A stretch of 39,318 nt of DNA from Silvania hatchlandensis. Lineage in GTDB: Bacteria; Pseudomonadota; Gammaproteobacteria; Enterobacterales; Enterobacteriaceae. This document shows, piece after piece, positions 21,277-29,411 of the stretch. Position numbers and translations under genes: made by a program. The DNA is taken from NCBI RefSeq assembly GCF_025564065.1, contig NZ_JAMGZK010000031.1, positions 1 through 39,318 on the forward strand, in the 5' to 3' direction. Under the pieces are notes generated by a model. That model searched no databases. It saw nothing but the letters and a program-made list of their open reading frames with translations, and had not been told where the DNA came from. The first letter of the stretch is position 1, and every line of letters begins with the position of its first letter.

Positions 21277-21971
21277 TGCAGATCCTCAAAATTATCGCCC
21301 TGCTGATTGAGTATCCGGACGATGCGCTGTGGGAGAGTCGCGACGAGGCGATCGCCCTGGTGGCGCAGGATGCACCTATGCTGCTGCCGTTCGCGCAGCA
21401 GTACCTTAACGCCCCGCTGCTCGACCGGCAGGCATCGTGGTGCGAGGTGTTCGAGCGGGGGCGCGCCACCTCGCTGCTGCTGTTCGAACACGTTCATGCG
21501 GAATCACGGGATCGCGGCCAGGCGATGGTCGATCTGATGAACCAGTACGAGCAGGCCGGATTACAGCTCGACTGCCGTGAGTTGCCGGACCATCTGCCGC
21601 TGTATCTGGAATACTTAAGCATAATGCCCGAGGCGAAGGCGCGGGAGGGATTGCAGAATGTCGCGCCAATCCTGGCGCTGATTGGCGGGCGCTTAAAACA
21701 GCGCGAGGTGGCGCATCATCAGCTGTTCGACGCCCTGCTCACCTTTGCGGGCAGCACGCTATCCAGTGACAGTGTCACGCAGCAGGTGGCGGGTGAAAAA
21801 CGTGACGACACCCGGCAGGCGCTGGATGCGGTCTGGGAAGAGGAACAGGTGAAGTTTATCGAAGATAACGCCACGGCCTGCGACAGCTCGCCGATGCAAC
21901 ACTATCAACGACGCTTTAGCCAGGACGTGGCACCTCAGTATGTCGACGTCAGTGCCGGAGGCCCAAAATGA
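21276..21971 (+). CDS. narW: Nitrate reductase 2 assembly chaperone NarW
   Basis: 231-residue helical chaperone of the NarJ/NarW (TorD-like) group, needed to insert the Mo cofactor and mature the NarZY complex before membrane docking. It is not part of the final enzyme. The family core is seen in [16 protein letters not shown] at the start and [20 protein letters not shown] near residues 85-104, followed by [10 protein letters not shown]. Its position between beta and gamma genes and its length match E. coli narW. Confidence 0.92.
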   Translation: MQILKIIALLIEYPDDALWESRDEAIALVAQDAPMLLPFAQQYLNAPLLDRQASWCEVFERGRATSLLLFEHVHAESRDRGQAMVDLMNQYEQAGLQLDCRELPDHLPLYLEYLSIMPEAKAREGLQNVAPILALIGGRLKQREVAHHQLFDALLTFAGSTLSSDSVTQQVAGEKRDDTRQALDAVWEEEQVKFIEDNATACDSSPMQHYQRRFSQDVAPQYVDVSAGGPK

Positions 21972-22648
21972 CACACCATCTGAACGTCTTTTTCTTCGAT
22001 ATTTATCCCTACATCTGCGCCGCGGTCTTTTTCCTCGGCAGTTGGCTACGCTACGACTACGGCCAGTACACCTGGCGGGCCTCTTCCAGTCAACTGCTGG
22101 ACAAGCGCGGCATGAACTGGGGCTCTAACCTGTTTCACATCGGCATTCTGGGCATTTTCTTTGGTCACCTGTTCGGGATGCTGACCCCGCACTGGATGTA
22201 CGCCTGGTTCCTGCCGATGGCGTTAAAACAGCAGTTGGCGATGATTGCAGGCGGTATTTGCGGCGTACTGACGCTGATTGGCGGCTCAATGTTGTTGTAC
22301 CGCCGCCTGTTCAACCAGCGGGTGCGTGCAACCTCCACCACCCCCGACATCATCATCATGAGTATTTTGCTGACCCAGTGCGTTCTTGGCCTGTCGACGA
22401 TCCCTTTCTCAGCGCAATATCCTGACGGCAGCGAAATGCTGAAGTTGGTCGGCTGGGCGCAGGGGATCGTCACCTTCAGCGGTGGATCGTCGGAAATGCT
22501 GAACGGGGTGGCATTTATTTTCCGCGTTCATCTGGTGCTGGGGATGACCATTTTCCTTATCTTCCCGTTTACCCGACTGGTGCACGTCTGGAGCGCACCG
22601 CTGGAGTACCTCACCCGCCGGTATCAGCTGGTACGGTCCCGGCGTTAA
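21968..22648 (+). CDS. narV: Respiratory nitrate reductase 2, gamma subunit NarV
   Basis: 226-residue cytochrome b membrane subunit with five membrane segments. It oxidises quinol at the periplasmic side and passes electrons through two b haems. Haem-ligand histidines are visible in [17 protein letters not shown] (near residues 56-66) and FRVHLVLGM and [13 protein letters not shown] near the end. Starts within the end of narW (ATGA). The last gene of the nar operon, followed by a REP-like hairpin. Confidence 0.94.
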   Translation: MTHHLNVFFFDIYPYICAAVFFLGSWLRYDYGQYTWRASSSQLLDKRGMNWGSNLFHIGILGIFFGHLFGMLTPHWMYAWFLPMALKQQLAMIAGGICGVLTLIGGSMLLYRRLFNQRVRATSTTPDIIIMSILLTQCVLGLSTIPFSAQYPDGSEMLKLVGWAQGIVTFSGGSSEMLNGVAFIFRVHLVLGMTIFLIFPFTRLVHVWSAPLEYLTRRYQLVRSRR

Positions 22649-22660
22649 GTCTGGCACCTT

Positions 22661-22690
22661 TGCCCGGTGACGCTGCGCTTACCGGGCCCA
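22661..22690. repeat. REP-like palindromic element after narV
   Basis: GCCCGGT and ACCGGGC arms (22662-22668, 22681-22687) enclose GACGCTGCGCTT. This matches the usual pattern of REP elements in Enterobacter/Klebsiella, which lie in 3' regions and stabilise mRNA. It begins 13 bases after the narV stop and could also end transcription. Confidence 0.7.
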
Positions 22691-22718
22691 TAACACTTTG
22701 CTTCATGTATCGACAATG

Positions 22719-22748
22719 TTGACACGCCAAAACCTCACACTCTATGAT
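22719..22748 (+). promoter_or_regulatory. Sigma-70 promoter of the mazEF-type operon
   Basis: A consensus TTGACA (22719-22724) is followed 18 bases later by TATGAT (22743-22748). The start site would fall near 22755, within the palindrome at 22746-22770, so antitoxin binding would compete with RNA polymerase. Confidence 0.7.
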
Positions 22749-22770
22749 GGATAAACAATGTATATCCATC
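22746..22770. promoter_or_regulatory. Candidate antitoxin operator
   Basis: GATGGATA and TATCCATC form a perfect 8-bp inverted repeat with a 9-base centre, overlapping the -10 element and ending one base before the TGGAG ribosome site of the antitoxin gene. MazE-type antitoxins repress their own operon through such sites. Confidence 0.6.
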
Positions 22771-22783
22771 TGGAGTGTTTTTT

Positions 22784-23032
22784 ATGCCGCAAGTCACCGT
22801 TAAAAAATGGGGAAACAGTCCTTCTGTTCGGCTGCCCGTTGCCGTTATGCGTGAGGCCGACCTGGACGTTGACGATGTGGTGAATATCAACGTTGACGAT
22901 GAAGGACGCATTATTTTGACGCCTGTCAGAAAGGACGAACCCTCGCTCGAATCACTGTTATCCGCCATCACGGATGACAATCTGCATCACGACATCTCAT
23001 TTGGGGAACCGCAAGGTAAGGAGCTGCTGTAA
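22784..23032 (+). CDS. MazE-type antitoxin (AbrB/SpoVT domain)
   Basis: 82 residues. The N-terminal swapped-hairpin DNA-binding domain has the hallmark VKKWGNSPSVRLPVAVMREA (residues 6-25). The acidic C-terminal tail (DNLHHDISFGEPQGKE) corresponds to the part of MazE that occupies the MazF active groove. It neutralises the toxin in the next gene and represses the operon. I choose the ATG at 22784 with TGGAG 8 bases upstream; a GTG at 22775 in frame would destroy that spacing. The sequence is clearly MazE-like rather than ChpS-like, but this is not the usual relA-linked locus. Confidence 0.88.
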   Translation: MPQVTVKKWGNSPSVRLPVAVMREADLDVDDVVNINVDDEGRIILTPVRKDEPSLESLLSAITDDNLHHDISFGEPQGKELL

Positions 23033-23358
23033 TGGACTACATTCCGGAGGCTGGCGATATCGTCTGGCTAGAGTTTGACCCGCAATCAGGACATGAACAG
23101 GCAGGACATCGTCCTGCCCTGGTTATCTCTCCCGCCACTTATAACGGGCGTACGGGCTTATTGCTCTGCTGCCCGCTAACGTCGCAAATAAAAGGCTATC
23201 CCTTCGAAGTTTCGATCGGCGGTGCCCGTCGCAATGTCGCCCTTGCCGATCAGATTAAAAGCCTCGACTGGCAGACGCGCCATGCAGTGAAAAAGGGAAC
23301 GGCAACCGCCGAGGAACTGAATGCCGTGAGAATGCGGGCAAAGGTGCTAATCGGTTAA
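23032..23358 (+). CDS. MazF-type endoribonuclease toxin
   Basis: 108-residue MazF/PemK toxin, a ribosome-independent mRNA interferase cutting short sequence motifs. Visible family features are GDIVWLEFDPQSGHEQAGHR (residues 8-27), PALVISP and the core KGYPFEV. The Arg in GHRPALVISP and the Thr-Ser after CCPL match catalytic positions in E. coli MazF as I remember. Start and antitoxin stop share one base (TAATG), the tight coupling normal for such modules. The frame is intact, so the pair is likely active. Confidence 0.9.
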   Translation: MDYIPEAGDIVWLEFDPQSGHEQAGHRPALVISPATYNGRTGLLLCCPLTSQIKGYPFEVSIGGARRNVALADQIKSLDWQTRHAVKKGTATAEELNAVRMRAKVLIG

Positions 23359-23363
23359 CAGAA

Positions 23364-23379
23364 AGGGGCTATCGCCCCT
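23364..23379. terminator. Hairpin between mazF-type gene and nhoA
   Basis: AGGGGC-TATC-GCCCCT is a perfect 6-bp stem 6 bases after the toxin stop and just before the end of convergent nhoA. T-runs are short on both sides, so it may be a bidirectional but weak terminator. Confidence 0.5.
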
Positions 23380-23386
23380 CCCCACT

Positions 23387-24232
23387 TTATTTCCCCGCCT
23401 GCGGATGGGTATCAAACCCAGCCATCACCGCCGTCAGTTCCACCAGCGAAAAGCCGTGCTTCGCATCATCAACCCCCAGTCCGAAACGCTCCTGCATCAC
23501 CTGATACAGCGCCGTCGCATCCGCCAGGTTAACTTGCTCGACGATATGCCCCTCCTGCCAGTGGGTAAAATGCAGGTTGGTGAGGGTCAGTTTGCCGCCA
23601 TCCGGCAGATGACGACACATCAGCAGATGATGACGAAAATGCGACTGCGGCCAGTGCGCGGACCAGAAGTTGCCCATCACATAATCCGTTTGATACTGGG
23701 TGATCAGGTCAAAGTGATACATCGATTGCCAGTGCTGGTGATGACGACACTGCAGTACCCAGTCGTCGCCGTCGTTGATCAGCCGGTACTCCCCGTGCGG
23801 CGTGGTTTGTTCCACGTCAGCCAGCAGACGGATCGGCGCGGTGAGCGTCTGGCCGCCAAAGCCGACGTCGGCAATCCACTGTTCGCCGTTAAGTTCAACC
23901 AGCAGCAGGCGATGGGTGCGCGGCGGCATCTGCGGCGGATTGGCCAGCACCACCCGCCCCAGCAGACTGCGCACAGTAAAACCCACCTCACGCAGCACCC
24001 GTTCGAACAGACCGTTCTGCTCGAAGCAGTAGCCACCGCGTCGGGCGGTAACCAGCTTGTCGACCAGAGATTGATCGTCAAGCTGGATCTCGCGCGGCAG
24101 CACCACGTCGATATTCTCAAACGGGATGGCGCTGTTATGGTGCAAATGCAGCCCCCGCAGGGTGTCGATATCCACAGCCGTGGTCTGCTGCCAGCCGATG
24201 CGGGCGAAATACGCGGTCAAAAACGGGGTCAT
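23387..24232 (-). CDS. nhoA: Arylamine N-acetyltransferase / N-hydroxyarylamine O-acetyltransferase NhoA
   Basis: 281 residues, the length of E. coli and Salmonella NhoA. The Cys-His-Asp catalytic triad is present as Cys69 (RRGGYCFEQN), His107 (PPRTHRLLLVE) and Asp122 (WIADVGFGG). It acetylates arylamines and activates N-hydroxyarylamines with acetyl-CoA, in the cytoplasm. An AAAGGAG ribosome site precedes the ATG. It stands next to the narZYWV operon in several enterobacteria, which supports the synteny here, except that the mazEF-type pair lies between. Confidence 0.94.
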   Translation of the reverse strand: MTPFLTAYFARIGWQQTTAVDIDTLRGLHLHHNSAIPFENIDVVLPREIQLDDQSLVDKLVTARRGGYCFEQNGLFERVLREVGFTVRSLLGRVVLANPPQMPPRTHRLLLVELNGEQWIADVGFGGQTLTAPIRLLADVEQTTPHGEYRLINDGDDWVLQCRHHQHWQSMYHFDLITQYQTDYVMGNFWSAHWPQSHFRHHLLMCRHLPDGGKLTLTNLHFTHWQEGHIVEQVNLADATALYQVMQERFGLGVDDAKHGFSLVELTAVMAGFDTHPQAGK

Positions 24233-24303
24233 GGTGGGCTCCTTTTACAATTCTCCCTTGTTTATAAACTATATTTCGCATGCCACTGTGACAAAAGTGC
24301 TTT

Positions 24304-25959
24304 TTATCCGCGCGTGGAGCGCTGCATGATCCCGAGCGCCGTCAGCATCAGTATAAGCCCGGTCAGCAGCGTCAGCGTCGCCATCGCCATCCCCTGTCCG
24401 ACAGAACCCTGCTCAAACTGCCGCCAGATAAACACCGACACCGTCTGCGTCCCCGCCGGGGCCAGCAGCAGCGAGGTCACCAGCTCCCGCGAGGCAATGG
24501 CGAACACCATTAACATCGCCGCCAGCATCGCAGGCGAAACCAGCGGCAACACGATGAAACGCAGCGCCTGTAAAGCGGATGCGCCATGCACCCGCGCGGC
24601 GGGCTCCAGATTGCCGCCAAGCTGGCGCAGGGCGCTGCCGACGTAACGTACCGGCCACGGCAGCAGCAGACAGCAGTACGACAGCAGCAAAATGGCCCAG
24701 CTGTTATACGGCGATATCGGCCAGAATGGTCGGTTCCATAGCAGGATCAGCCCCACGCCCACCACTACACCGGGCAAGGCGGCAGGCATTAGCGACAGCG
24801 CATCCAGCAGGCCACGCCCTTTTATCTTCTGCACCACCACCAGCCAGGCGGCCAGCAGCCCGAGCACCCCGGTGATACAGGCCGCCCCCAGCGCCAACGA
24901 CAGGCTGGTGCCGAGTGCGGCCAGCGCATCCCCCTGCTGGCTGAACAGCGCCGCATAGTGGTTGGCCGTTAAATTCCCGAGCGTCACCCCACCGGACAAA
25001 GTACCCAGCACCCCCGACAGCGCCATCGACGCCCCGGGCAGCACCACGGCGATCCCACCGACCAGCGCCATCACCAGCACCATCGGCCAGGTAAACACCC
25101 CGGCACTGGCACCCATATTCTCGGTTGGTTTACCGGTAATGCTGGTGACGTCGTGATTGCCGGTGAGCTTTTTCTGCAGCCACCAGGCGCTCAGGGCAAT
25201 CGTTACCAGCACCACCGACAGCATTGACGCCCCGGAGAGGTCAATCGGCCAGTCGGCGAGCTTTTTCTCGATATCGGTGGTCAGCATCAGCACACCCGCA
25301 CGGCTGCCCAGCGCGGCTGGCACGCCGTACTCCTCAATCGCCAGCGTGAACGAGAGCAACATCCCCGCCGCCAGCGATGGCGACAACATCGGCAACGTAA
25401 CATGCCAGAACGCTCTACCCGCGCTGGCACCGTGCACCTGGGCTATCCGCGCCAGACGCTGTCCGCTGGCCAGCAGGCTGCGCGATACGGCGAAATAGAT
25501 CACCGGGAAAATATTCAGCGCCATCACCAGCACAATGCCGGTCTGGCTGAACAGCAGATCGTTTAGGTTAGTACCCACTAACTGCTGTAGATAGCCGTTG
25601 GTTTGCAGCACCAGCATCCACGACAGCGCGGCAATGTACGGCGGCGTGAGAAACGGGATCAAAAACAGCAAATCCCACAGGCGCGGCAGCGGCAGGTTAA
25701 ACAGCCCGCGCGCCACGCCGAGGGGAAAACCAATCAGGGCGCTGACCAGCGCCACGCCGAGCCCGACCTGTAGCGTGCCGCCGAGCATGGTCGGCAGCTG
25801 CGGTTCGGACAACAGCGACTGCACACCGCTAAACGCGCCGGAGAACTGCCCGGCGCTGAACTGCGGGAACACCGCCTGCAGCACGATAAAAACGAGGGGA
25901 AACGCCACCAGAATCACCAGTAGCGCCAGCGTCATCACAGACAAAAATCTCTGATTCAC
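24304..25959 (-). CDS. ABC transporter permease, fused two-domain type (FbpB/ThiP-like)
   Basis: 551 residues with about twelve membrane segments in two similar halves, each with a binding-protein-dependent transport domain. EAA-type loops are at about residues 170-200 (RIAQVHGASAGRAFWHVTLP) and 445-475 (EPAARVHGASALQALRFIVL). One polypeptide therefore replaces a permease dimer. It starts at GTG (25959) with AGGAA 7 bases upstream and lies 35 bases after the binding-protein gene; a GC hairpin (CGGGG-TTG-CCCCCG) sits in that gap. Inner-membrane channel of an importer related to ferric iron, thiamine and aminoethylphosphonate systems. Confidence 0.88.
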   Translation of the reverse strand: MNQRFLSVMTLALLVILVAFPLVFIVLQAVFPQFSAGQFSGAFSGVQSLLSEPQLPTMLGGTLQVGLGVALVSALIGFPLGVARGLFNLPLPRLWDLLFLIPFLTPPYIAALSWMLVLQTNGYLQQLVGTNLNDLLFSQTGIVLVMALNIFPVIYFAVSRSLLASGQRLARIAQVHGASAGRAFWHVTLPMLSPSLAAGMLLSFTLAIEEYGVPAALGSRAGVLMLTTDIEKKLADWPIDLSGASMLSVVLVTIALSAWWLQKKLTGNHDVTSITGKPTENMGASAGVFTWPMVLVMALVGGIAVVLPGASMALSGVLGTLSGGVTLGNLTANHYAALFSQQGDALAALGTSLSLALGAACITGVLGLLAAWLVVVQKIKGRGLLDALSLMPAALPGVVVGVGLILLWNRPFWPISPYNSWAILLLSYCCLLLPWPVRYVGSALRQLGGNLEPAARVHGASALQALRFIVLPLVSPAMLAAMLMVFAIASRELVTSLLLAPAGTQTVSVFIWRQFEQGSVGQGMAMATLTLLTGLILMLTALGIMQRSTRG

Positions 25960-25994
25960 AAGCTTTCCTGAAGACGGGGTTGCCCCCGCCGTGA

Positions 25995-26963
25995 TTATAA
26001 GGTGAAGAGTGCGTTAAACCGCTTGAGGATGTCGCTACGCTCGGAGGTACCGTCACTTTTGGTCGGCAGGATTTTCAGATCGTTCAGCAGCGGGCGTTTG
26101 GCCTGCACGTCTTCACGCGCGGGCATCAGCCAGGCATCGGCGACCATCGCCTGGCCTTCTGCGGACAAGACGTAGTCGACAAAGGCTTTGGCGTCGTCAG
26201 CGTGCTGGGTGGATTTGAGGATCATCATCGGGCGCGGGGCGATCACTGTTCCGCTGGCCGGGAAGATCACCTTCAGGGATTCGCCCTGGCTGATATTGCC
26301 GTAAGAGACATAGTCCACCGCGCCGAACACTGCCGCTTTGGCTCCCTGCATCACCGGCGTGACCGCCTGCGCATTCGGGCCGCTGACCACCATGCCGTTA
26401 TTTTTCAGTTCATCGAACAGTTTCCAGGCGCTGTCGCCCATGCCGTTTTGCAGTCCGATCAGCAGATCCAGCGACGCACCGGACAAGGCCGGGTCCGGGG
26501 TGGTCACTTTGCCTTTAAAGGCGTCGGTGGTCAGATCCCGCCACTCTTTCGGCTCCGGGGTGCCGCTTTTGGTATTCCAGACGATCCCCAGCGCCGAAAC
26601 GCCCTGCGCGACATAGTCGGCTGATTTCAGATCAGCCGGCACCTTCGCGGCATTGGCGCTCTGGAACGGCAGCAGCCAGCCGCGATTGTGCAGATCTTCC
26701 GCCGTATCCCAGGAAGCGGAGATCAGAATATCAGCCTGCGGATTAGCCTGCTCGGCTTCGAGGCGCGCCATCACTTTGCCGGTGGTCGCCTGGAAGATAT
26801 CCACCTTAACGCCGGTTTTCTTTTCAAAGCCGCTGGCGAGATTTTTTGCCAGCGATCCCGGCCCGGCGGTGTAGACGGTCAGCGCGTGGGCGCTGGACAT
26901 CATAACGGACGATAATGCCATGGCTAACAGCACTCCCTTCTTCACGGACATGGTGGTTTTCAT
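25995..26963 (-). CDS. Periplasmic substrate-binding protein, AfuA/FbpA-like superfamily
   Basis: 322 residues with a Sec signal (KKGVLLAMALSSVMMSSAHA, cleavage near AHA-L). The mature protein begins LTVYTAGPGSLAKNLASGFE, typical of type II periplasmic binding proteins for Fe3+, thiamine, spermidine or phosphonates. I do not see the paired tyrosines that bind iron in FbpA; the corresponding region reads GAVDYVSYGNISQGESLK. The substrate is therefore unknown. Start chosen at 26963: it overlaps the ATPase stop by 4 bases and begins with the signal peptide. A longer frame to 27122 lies inside the ATPase gene and is rejected. Confidence 0.85.
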   Translation of the reverse strand: MKTTMSVKKGVLLAMALSSVMMSSAHALTVYTAGPGSLAKNLASGFEKKTGVKVDIFQATTGKVMARLEAEQANPQADILISASWDTAEDLHNRGWLLPFQSANAAKVPADLKSADYVAQGVSALGIVWNTKSGTPEPKEWRDLTTDAFKGKVTTPDPALSGASLDLLIGLQNGMGDSAWKLFDELKNNGMVVSGPNAQAVTPVMQGAKAAVFGAVDYVSYGNISQGESLKVIFPASGTVIAPRPMMILKSTQHADDAKAFVDYVLSAEGQAMVADAWLMPAREDVQAKRPLLNDLKILPTKSDGTSERSDILKRFNALFTL

Positions 26964-27652
26964 GCGTACTCCCCTGAGGTTGAAATCAAACGATCGGCAG
27001 CGATGCTGCCAGCAGACAAATGCACAATCCGGTCGGCGAGGATTTCCGCTTCCCGGCGGTCGTGGGTGACATAAACGGCGGTGGTCCCGAGCTGGCGCAG
27101 CAATGTCGCCATCTCCTGGCACAGCGACTCGCGCAGTTCGCTATCGAGATTGGAGAGCGGCTCGTCAAACAGCAGCACCCGCGGTTCAGCCACAATGGCG
27201 CGGGCCAGCGCCACGCGCTGCTGCTGCCCGCCGGATAAGCCTGCCGGTTTGCGCCCGGCGAACTCGCTCAAGCCGACGCGCGCCAGCGCCTGCGCCACGC
27301 GGATTTCCCGCTCCTGACGCGCAACGTTGCGCATCTTCAGCGGAAACATCACATTCTGCGCCACCGTCATGTGCGGCCAGAGGGCGTAATCCTGGAACAC
27401 CATGCCGATATCGCGGGCCTGAGGCGGCAGCGACCAACCGCTTTTCGCCACCAGCCGATCGGCAAAATGGATCTCGCCATCCGCAGGTTCGGTAAGCCCG
27501 GCCAGCAGGCGCAGAAGCGTGCTTTTTCCGCAGCCCGACGGACCCAGAAGCGCAACCACGCTCCCCGGCTCGATATGCAGATCGATTTGATTTAAAACAG
27601 TGTTCGCGCCAAAAGCGTACGACACGCCATTGAGCGTTATGGAGGTGAGCAT
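26960..27652 (-). CDS. ABC transporter ATP-binding protein
   Basis: 230-residue ATPase. Walker A GPSGCGKST is at residues 37-45, the signature is LSGGQQQRVALARA, Walker B is VLLFDEPLSNLD and the switch histidine is in VYVTHDRREA. It lacks the C-terminal TOBE extension of longer POPI-type ATPases (usually about 350 residues). It is the first gene of the order ATPase, binding protein, permease, with an ATGA overlap to the binding-protein gene. Energises the importer from the cytoplasm. Confidence 0.9.
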   Translation of the reverse strand: MLTSITLNGVSYAFGANTVLNQIDLHIEPGSVVALLGPSGCGKSTLLRLLAGLTEPADGEIHFADRLVAKSGWSLPPQARDIGMVFQDYALWPHMTVAQNVMFPLKMRNVARQEREIRVAQALARVGLSEFAGRKPAGLSGGQQQRVALARAIVAEPRVLLFDEPLSNLDSELRESLCQEMATLLRQLGTTAVYVTHDRREAEILADRIVHLSAGSIAADRLISTSGEYA

Positions 27653-27788
27653 CTTGTTATCCTCTTTGGGATTTGATGTCCGCCACTGTAGGTAGCTTGT
27701 GTGACGAAAACATGACGCGTTTGTTGCAGCTTGATTTCTGATGCCTTTCAGCCGTTTAATGCTCAGACGCTTACTTTGAGGAATTCCT

Positions 27789-28364
27789 ATGAGCCACTTC
27801 CGCCCCGTCGAGTTAATGCACGCCAGCCGCCTGTTGAATCACGGCCCGACCATCCTGATCACCAGCCGCGACGATACGGTGGGCCGCCGCAACGTGATGG
27901 CCGCCGCCTGGTCAATGCCGGTGGAGTTCACGCCGCCGCGCATCGCCATTGTGGTGGATAAGAGCGCCTGGTCGCGGGAGCTAATTGAGCGCAGCGGCAT
28001 GTTCGGCATCGTCATCCCTGGCGTTGCGGCCACCAACTGGACCTATGCGGTGGGCAGCGTCAGCGGGCGCGATGAGGACAAATTCAACTGCTACGGTATT
28101 CCGGCGATAGACGGCCCGCTGCTGGGGCTACCGGTGGTTGAAGAGAAGTGTCTGGCGTGGATGGAGTGCCGTCTGCTGCCCGCCACTTCGGCGGCAGAAA
28201 AGTATGACACCCTGTTTGGTGAAGTGGTCTCTGCCGCGGCAGATGAACGGGCGTTCGTTGCCGGGAGATGGCAGTTTGACGACGATAAGCGCAATACGCT
28301 GCACCATCTCGGGGCCGGTACCTTTGTCACCAGCGGAAGGCAGGTGAAAGCGCCGGGTCAGTAG
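27789..28364 (+). CDS. Flavin reductase-like domain protein (DIM6/NTAB family)
   Basis: 191 residues with a flavin reductase/FMN-binding split-barrel fold. The early core PTILITSRDDTVGRRNVMAAA is typical, where the family binds FMN and accepts NAD(P)H, followed by MPVEFTPPRIAIVVDKSAWS. A GAGGAATTCCT leader precedes the ATG. Divergent from the ABC operon, with 136 bases between. Specific partner or substrate is not evident. A GCCCG-GAAAA-CGGGC hairpin 14 bases after the stop may end the transcript, although no T-run follows. Confidence 0.82.
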   Translation: MSHFRPVELMHASRLLNHGPTILITSRDDTVGRRNVMAAAWSMPVEFTPPRIAIVVDKSAWSRELIERSGMFGIVIPGVAATNWTYAVGSVSGRDEDKFNCYGIPAIDGPLLGLPVVEEKCLAWMECRLLPATSAAEKYDTLFGEVVSAAADERAFVAGRWQFDDDKRNTLHHLGAGTFVTSGRQVKAPGQ

Positions 28365-28405
28365 CTCTTACAGGTGTCCGCCCGGAAAACGGGCACTGTC
28401 CCGCA

Positions 28406-28585
28406 CTAAGACTGTTTTTTGACACATTGGTGAACATGTCGTGTAAGTGCCAGCGCCAGGTCGATAGATTCGGCTGTCAAAATATCTTCCAAACGGTCGT
28501 AGATTATCTGCTGAATCCTGATAGAAAGCTCAGCGATAAGGTTTGCCTGTGAATCTGGAATAACGGCTTCGTGGTGAAAGGTCGT
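28406..28585 (-). pseudogene. Possible decayed gene remnant, unknown family
   Basis: A minus-strand frame is open for 59 codons between two stops with no ATG. Its composition looks coding and helical (LIAELSIRIQQIIYDRLEDI, then SIDLALALTRHVHQC). I cannot assign a family. The rest of the 28365-28674 interval is AT-rich and holds nothing else I can support. It may be the C-terminus of a gene whose start has been lost, or chance. Confidence 0.3.
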
Positions 28586-28674
28586 TTATTAAAATCTATA
28601 TGATCTTTTGCTAATTATCGATACTAATTACCAAACCGACTGCTTATTTTGTTAATAATTCAGCTTCGTCGGAT

Positions 28675-29292
28675 TCAATAGGTCTTATAAGGAATGCGCA
28701 TCCGGTCCAGCAGGTTGGTAAAATCCTGAACCGCGATAAACACCACCGCGCCTTTACCGAGGATAACGTTGGTGATCACCCCTACCGTCTCCCCGGTGAG
28801 GCTGTCGATCACCGGCCCACCGGACATGCCGGAGACGGCCCCTGCACCGGTAATGACCCCGTAATAGCAGCCGTCGCGCTTTAAGAACCCGTCAATCATG
28901 CCGGAGCTGGATTTAGGCAGGCTGTTGATGGCGCTGTAGCCGAACAAAACGACGTTGCGCCCTCTTCGCGCGAAGGCCAGCTTGTGCAGCGGCTTACCGG
29001 CGTTATTGCGGGCGATCACTGCCACATCGCAGAGGGGATGTTGCGCGCGGATCGACTTCAGTAGTGGGACGGCGACATGCGCCGCGGTGAGGGAGAGCGT
29101 GTCCGTTACCGGAAAAGCACTGCCCTGGATCCCGCCCACAAACCAGCTTAACGGCGCAGGCAGGCCGATATAAACCAGATCAACCTGTTTTGTGGCGGTA
29201 AAGTCGGTACTGCTGGTGCCTGACATGACTACGCACCCCAGCAGCAAAACGGGGGCCGTGAGTGCGAAGAGAGCAAAGATGAGACACTTCAT
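28675..29292 (-). CDS. Trypsin-like serine protease-fold lipoprotein
   Basis: 205 residues. The N-terminus MKCLIFALFALTAPVLLLGC is a lipoprotein signal with the lipobox LLGC, so Cys20 would be lipidated. The rest is a compact chymotrypsin fold with a complete candidate triad: His72 in SLTAAHVAVPL, Asp89 in CDVAVIARNN and Ser157 in GMSGGPVIDS. Cys88 and Cys142 could form a disulfide. The start at 29292 is preferred over an in-frame one at 29325 because it begins the signal peptide. Lies after the second EF-G gene but separated by a terminator. Function unknown; it could be a surface protease or a non-catalytic relative. Confidence 0.78.
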   Translation of the reverse strand: MKCLIFALFALTAPVLLLGCVVMSGTSSTDFTATKQVDLVYIGLPAPLSWFVGGIQGSAFPVTDTLSLTAAHVAVPLLKSIRAQHPLCDVAVIARNNAGKPLHKLAFARRGRNVVLFGYSAINSLPKSSSGMIDGFLKRDGCYYGVITGAGAVSGMSGGPVIDSLTGETVGVITNVILGKGAVVFIAVQDFTNLLDRMRIPYKTY

Positions 29293-29334
29293 GGCTTCAC
29301 CTTCCAGGCCAATCGCGGAGCGCATGCCACACGA

Positions 29335-29367
29335 AAAAGGGCGACAGCACGCTGCTCTCGCCCTTTT
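29335..29367 (-). terminator. Intrinsic terminator after the second EF-G gene
   Basis: AAAAGGGCGA and TCGCCCTTTT form a perfect 10-bp stem with a GC loop. Minus-strand RNA runs on into UUUUUCG. It ends the EF-G transcript 45 bases after its stop and precedes the lipoprotein start, which would need its own promoter or readthrough. Confidence 0.85.
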
Positions 29368-29411
29368 GTACTTTAGCCTTTGAGGTTTACTTTGACGTTA
29401 GTTCCAATGGC

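Noticed and set aside
23405..24646. 413-codon forward open frame over nhoA and the permease
   Set aside because: It runs antisense to two well-supported genes, including the NhoA catalytic triad, and has no recognisable domain.
26964..27122. 53-residue N-terminal extension of the binding protein
   Set aside because: It lies inside the ATPase gene in another frame and would hide the signal peptide.
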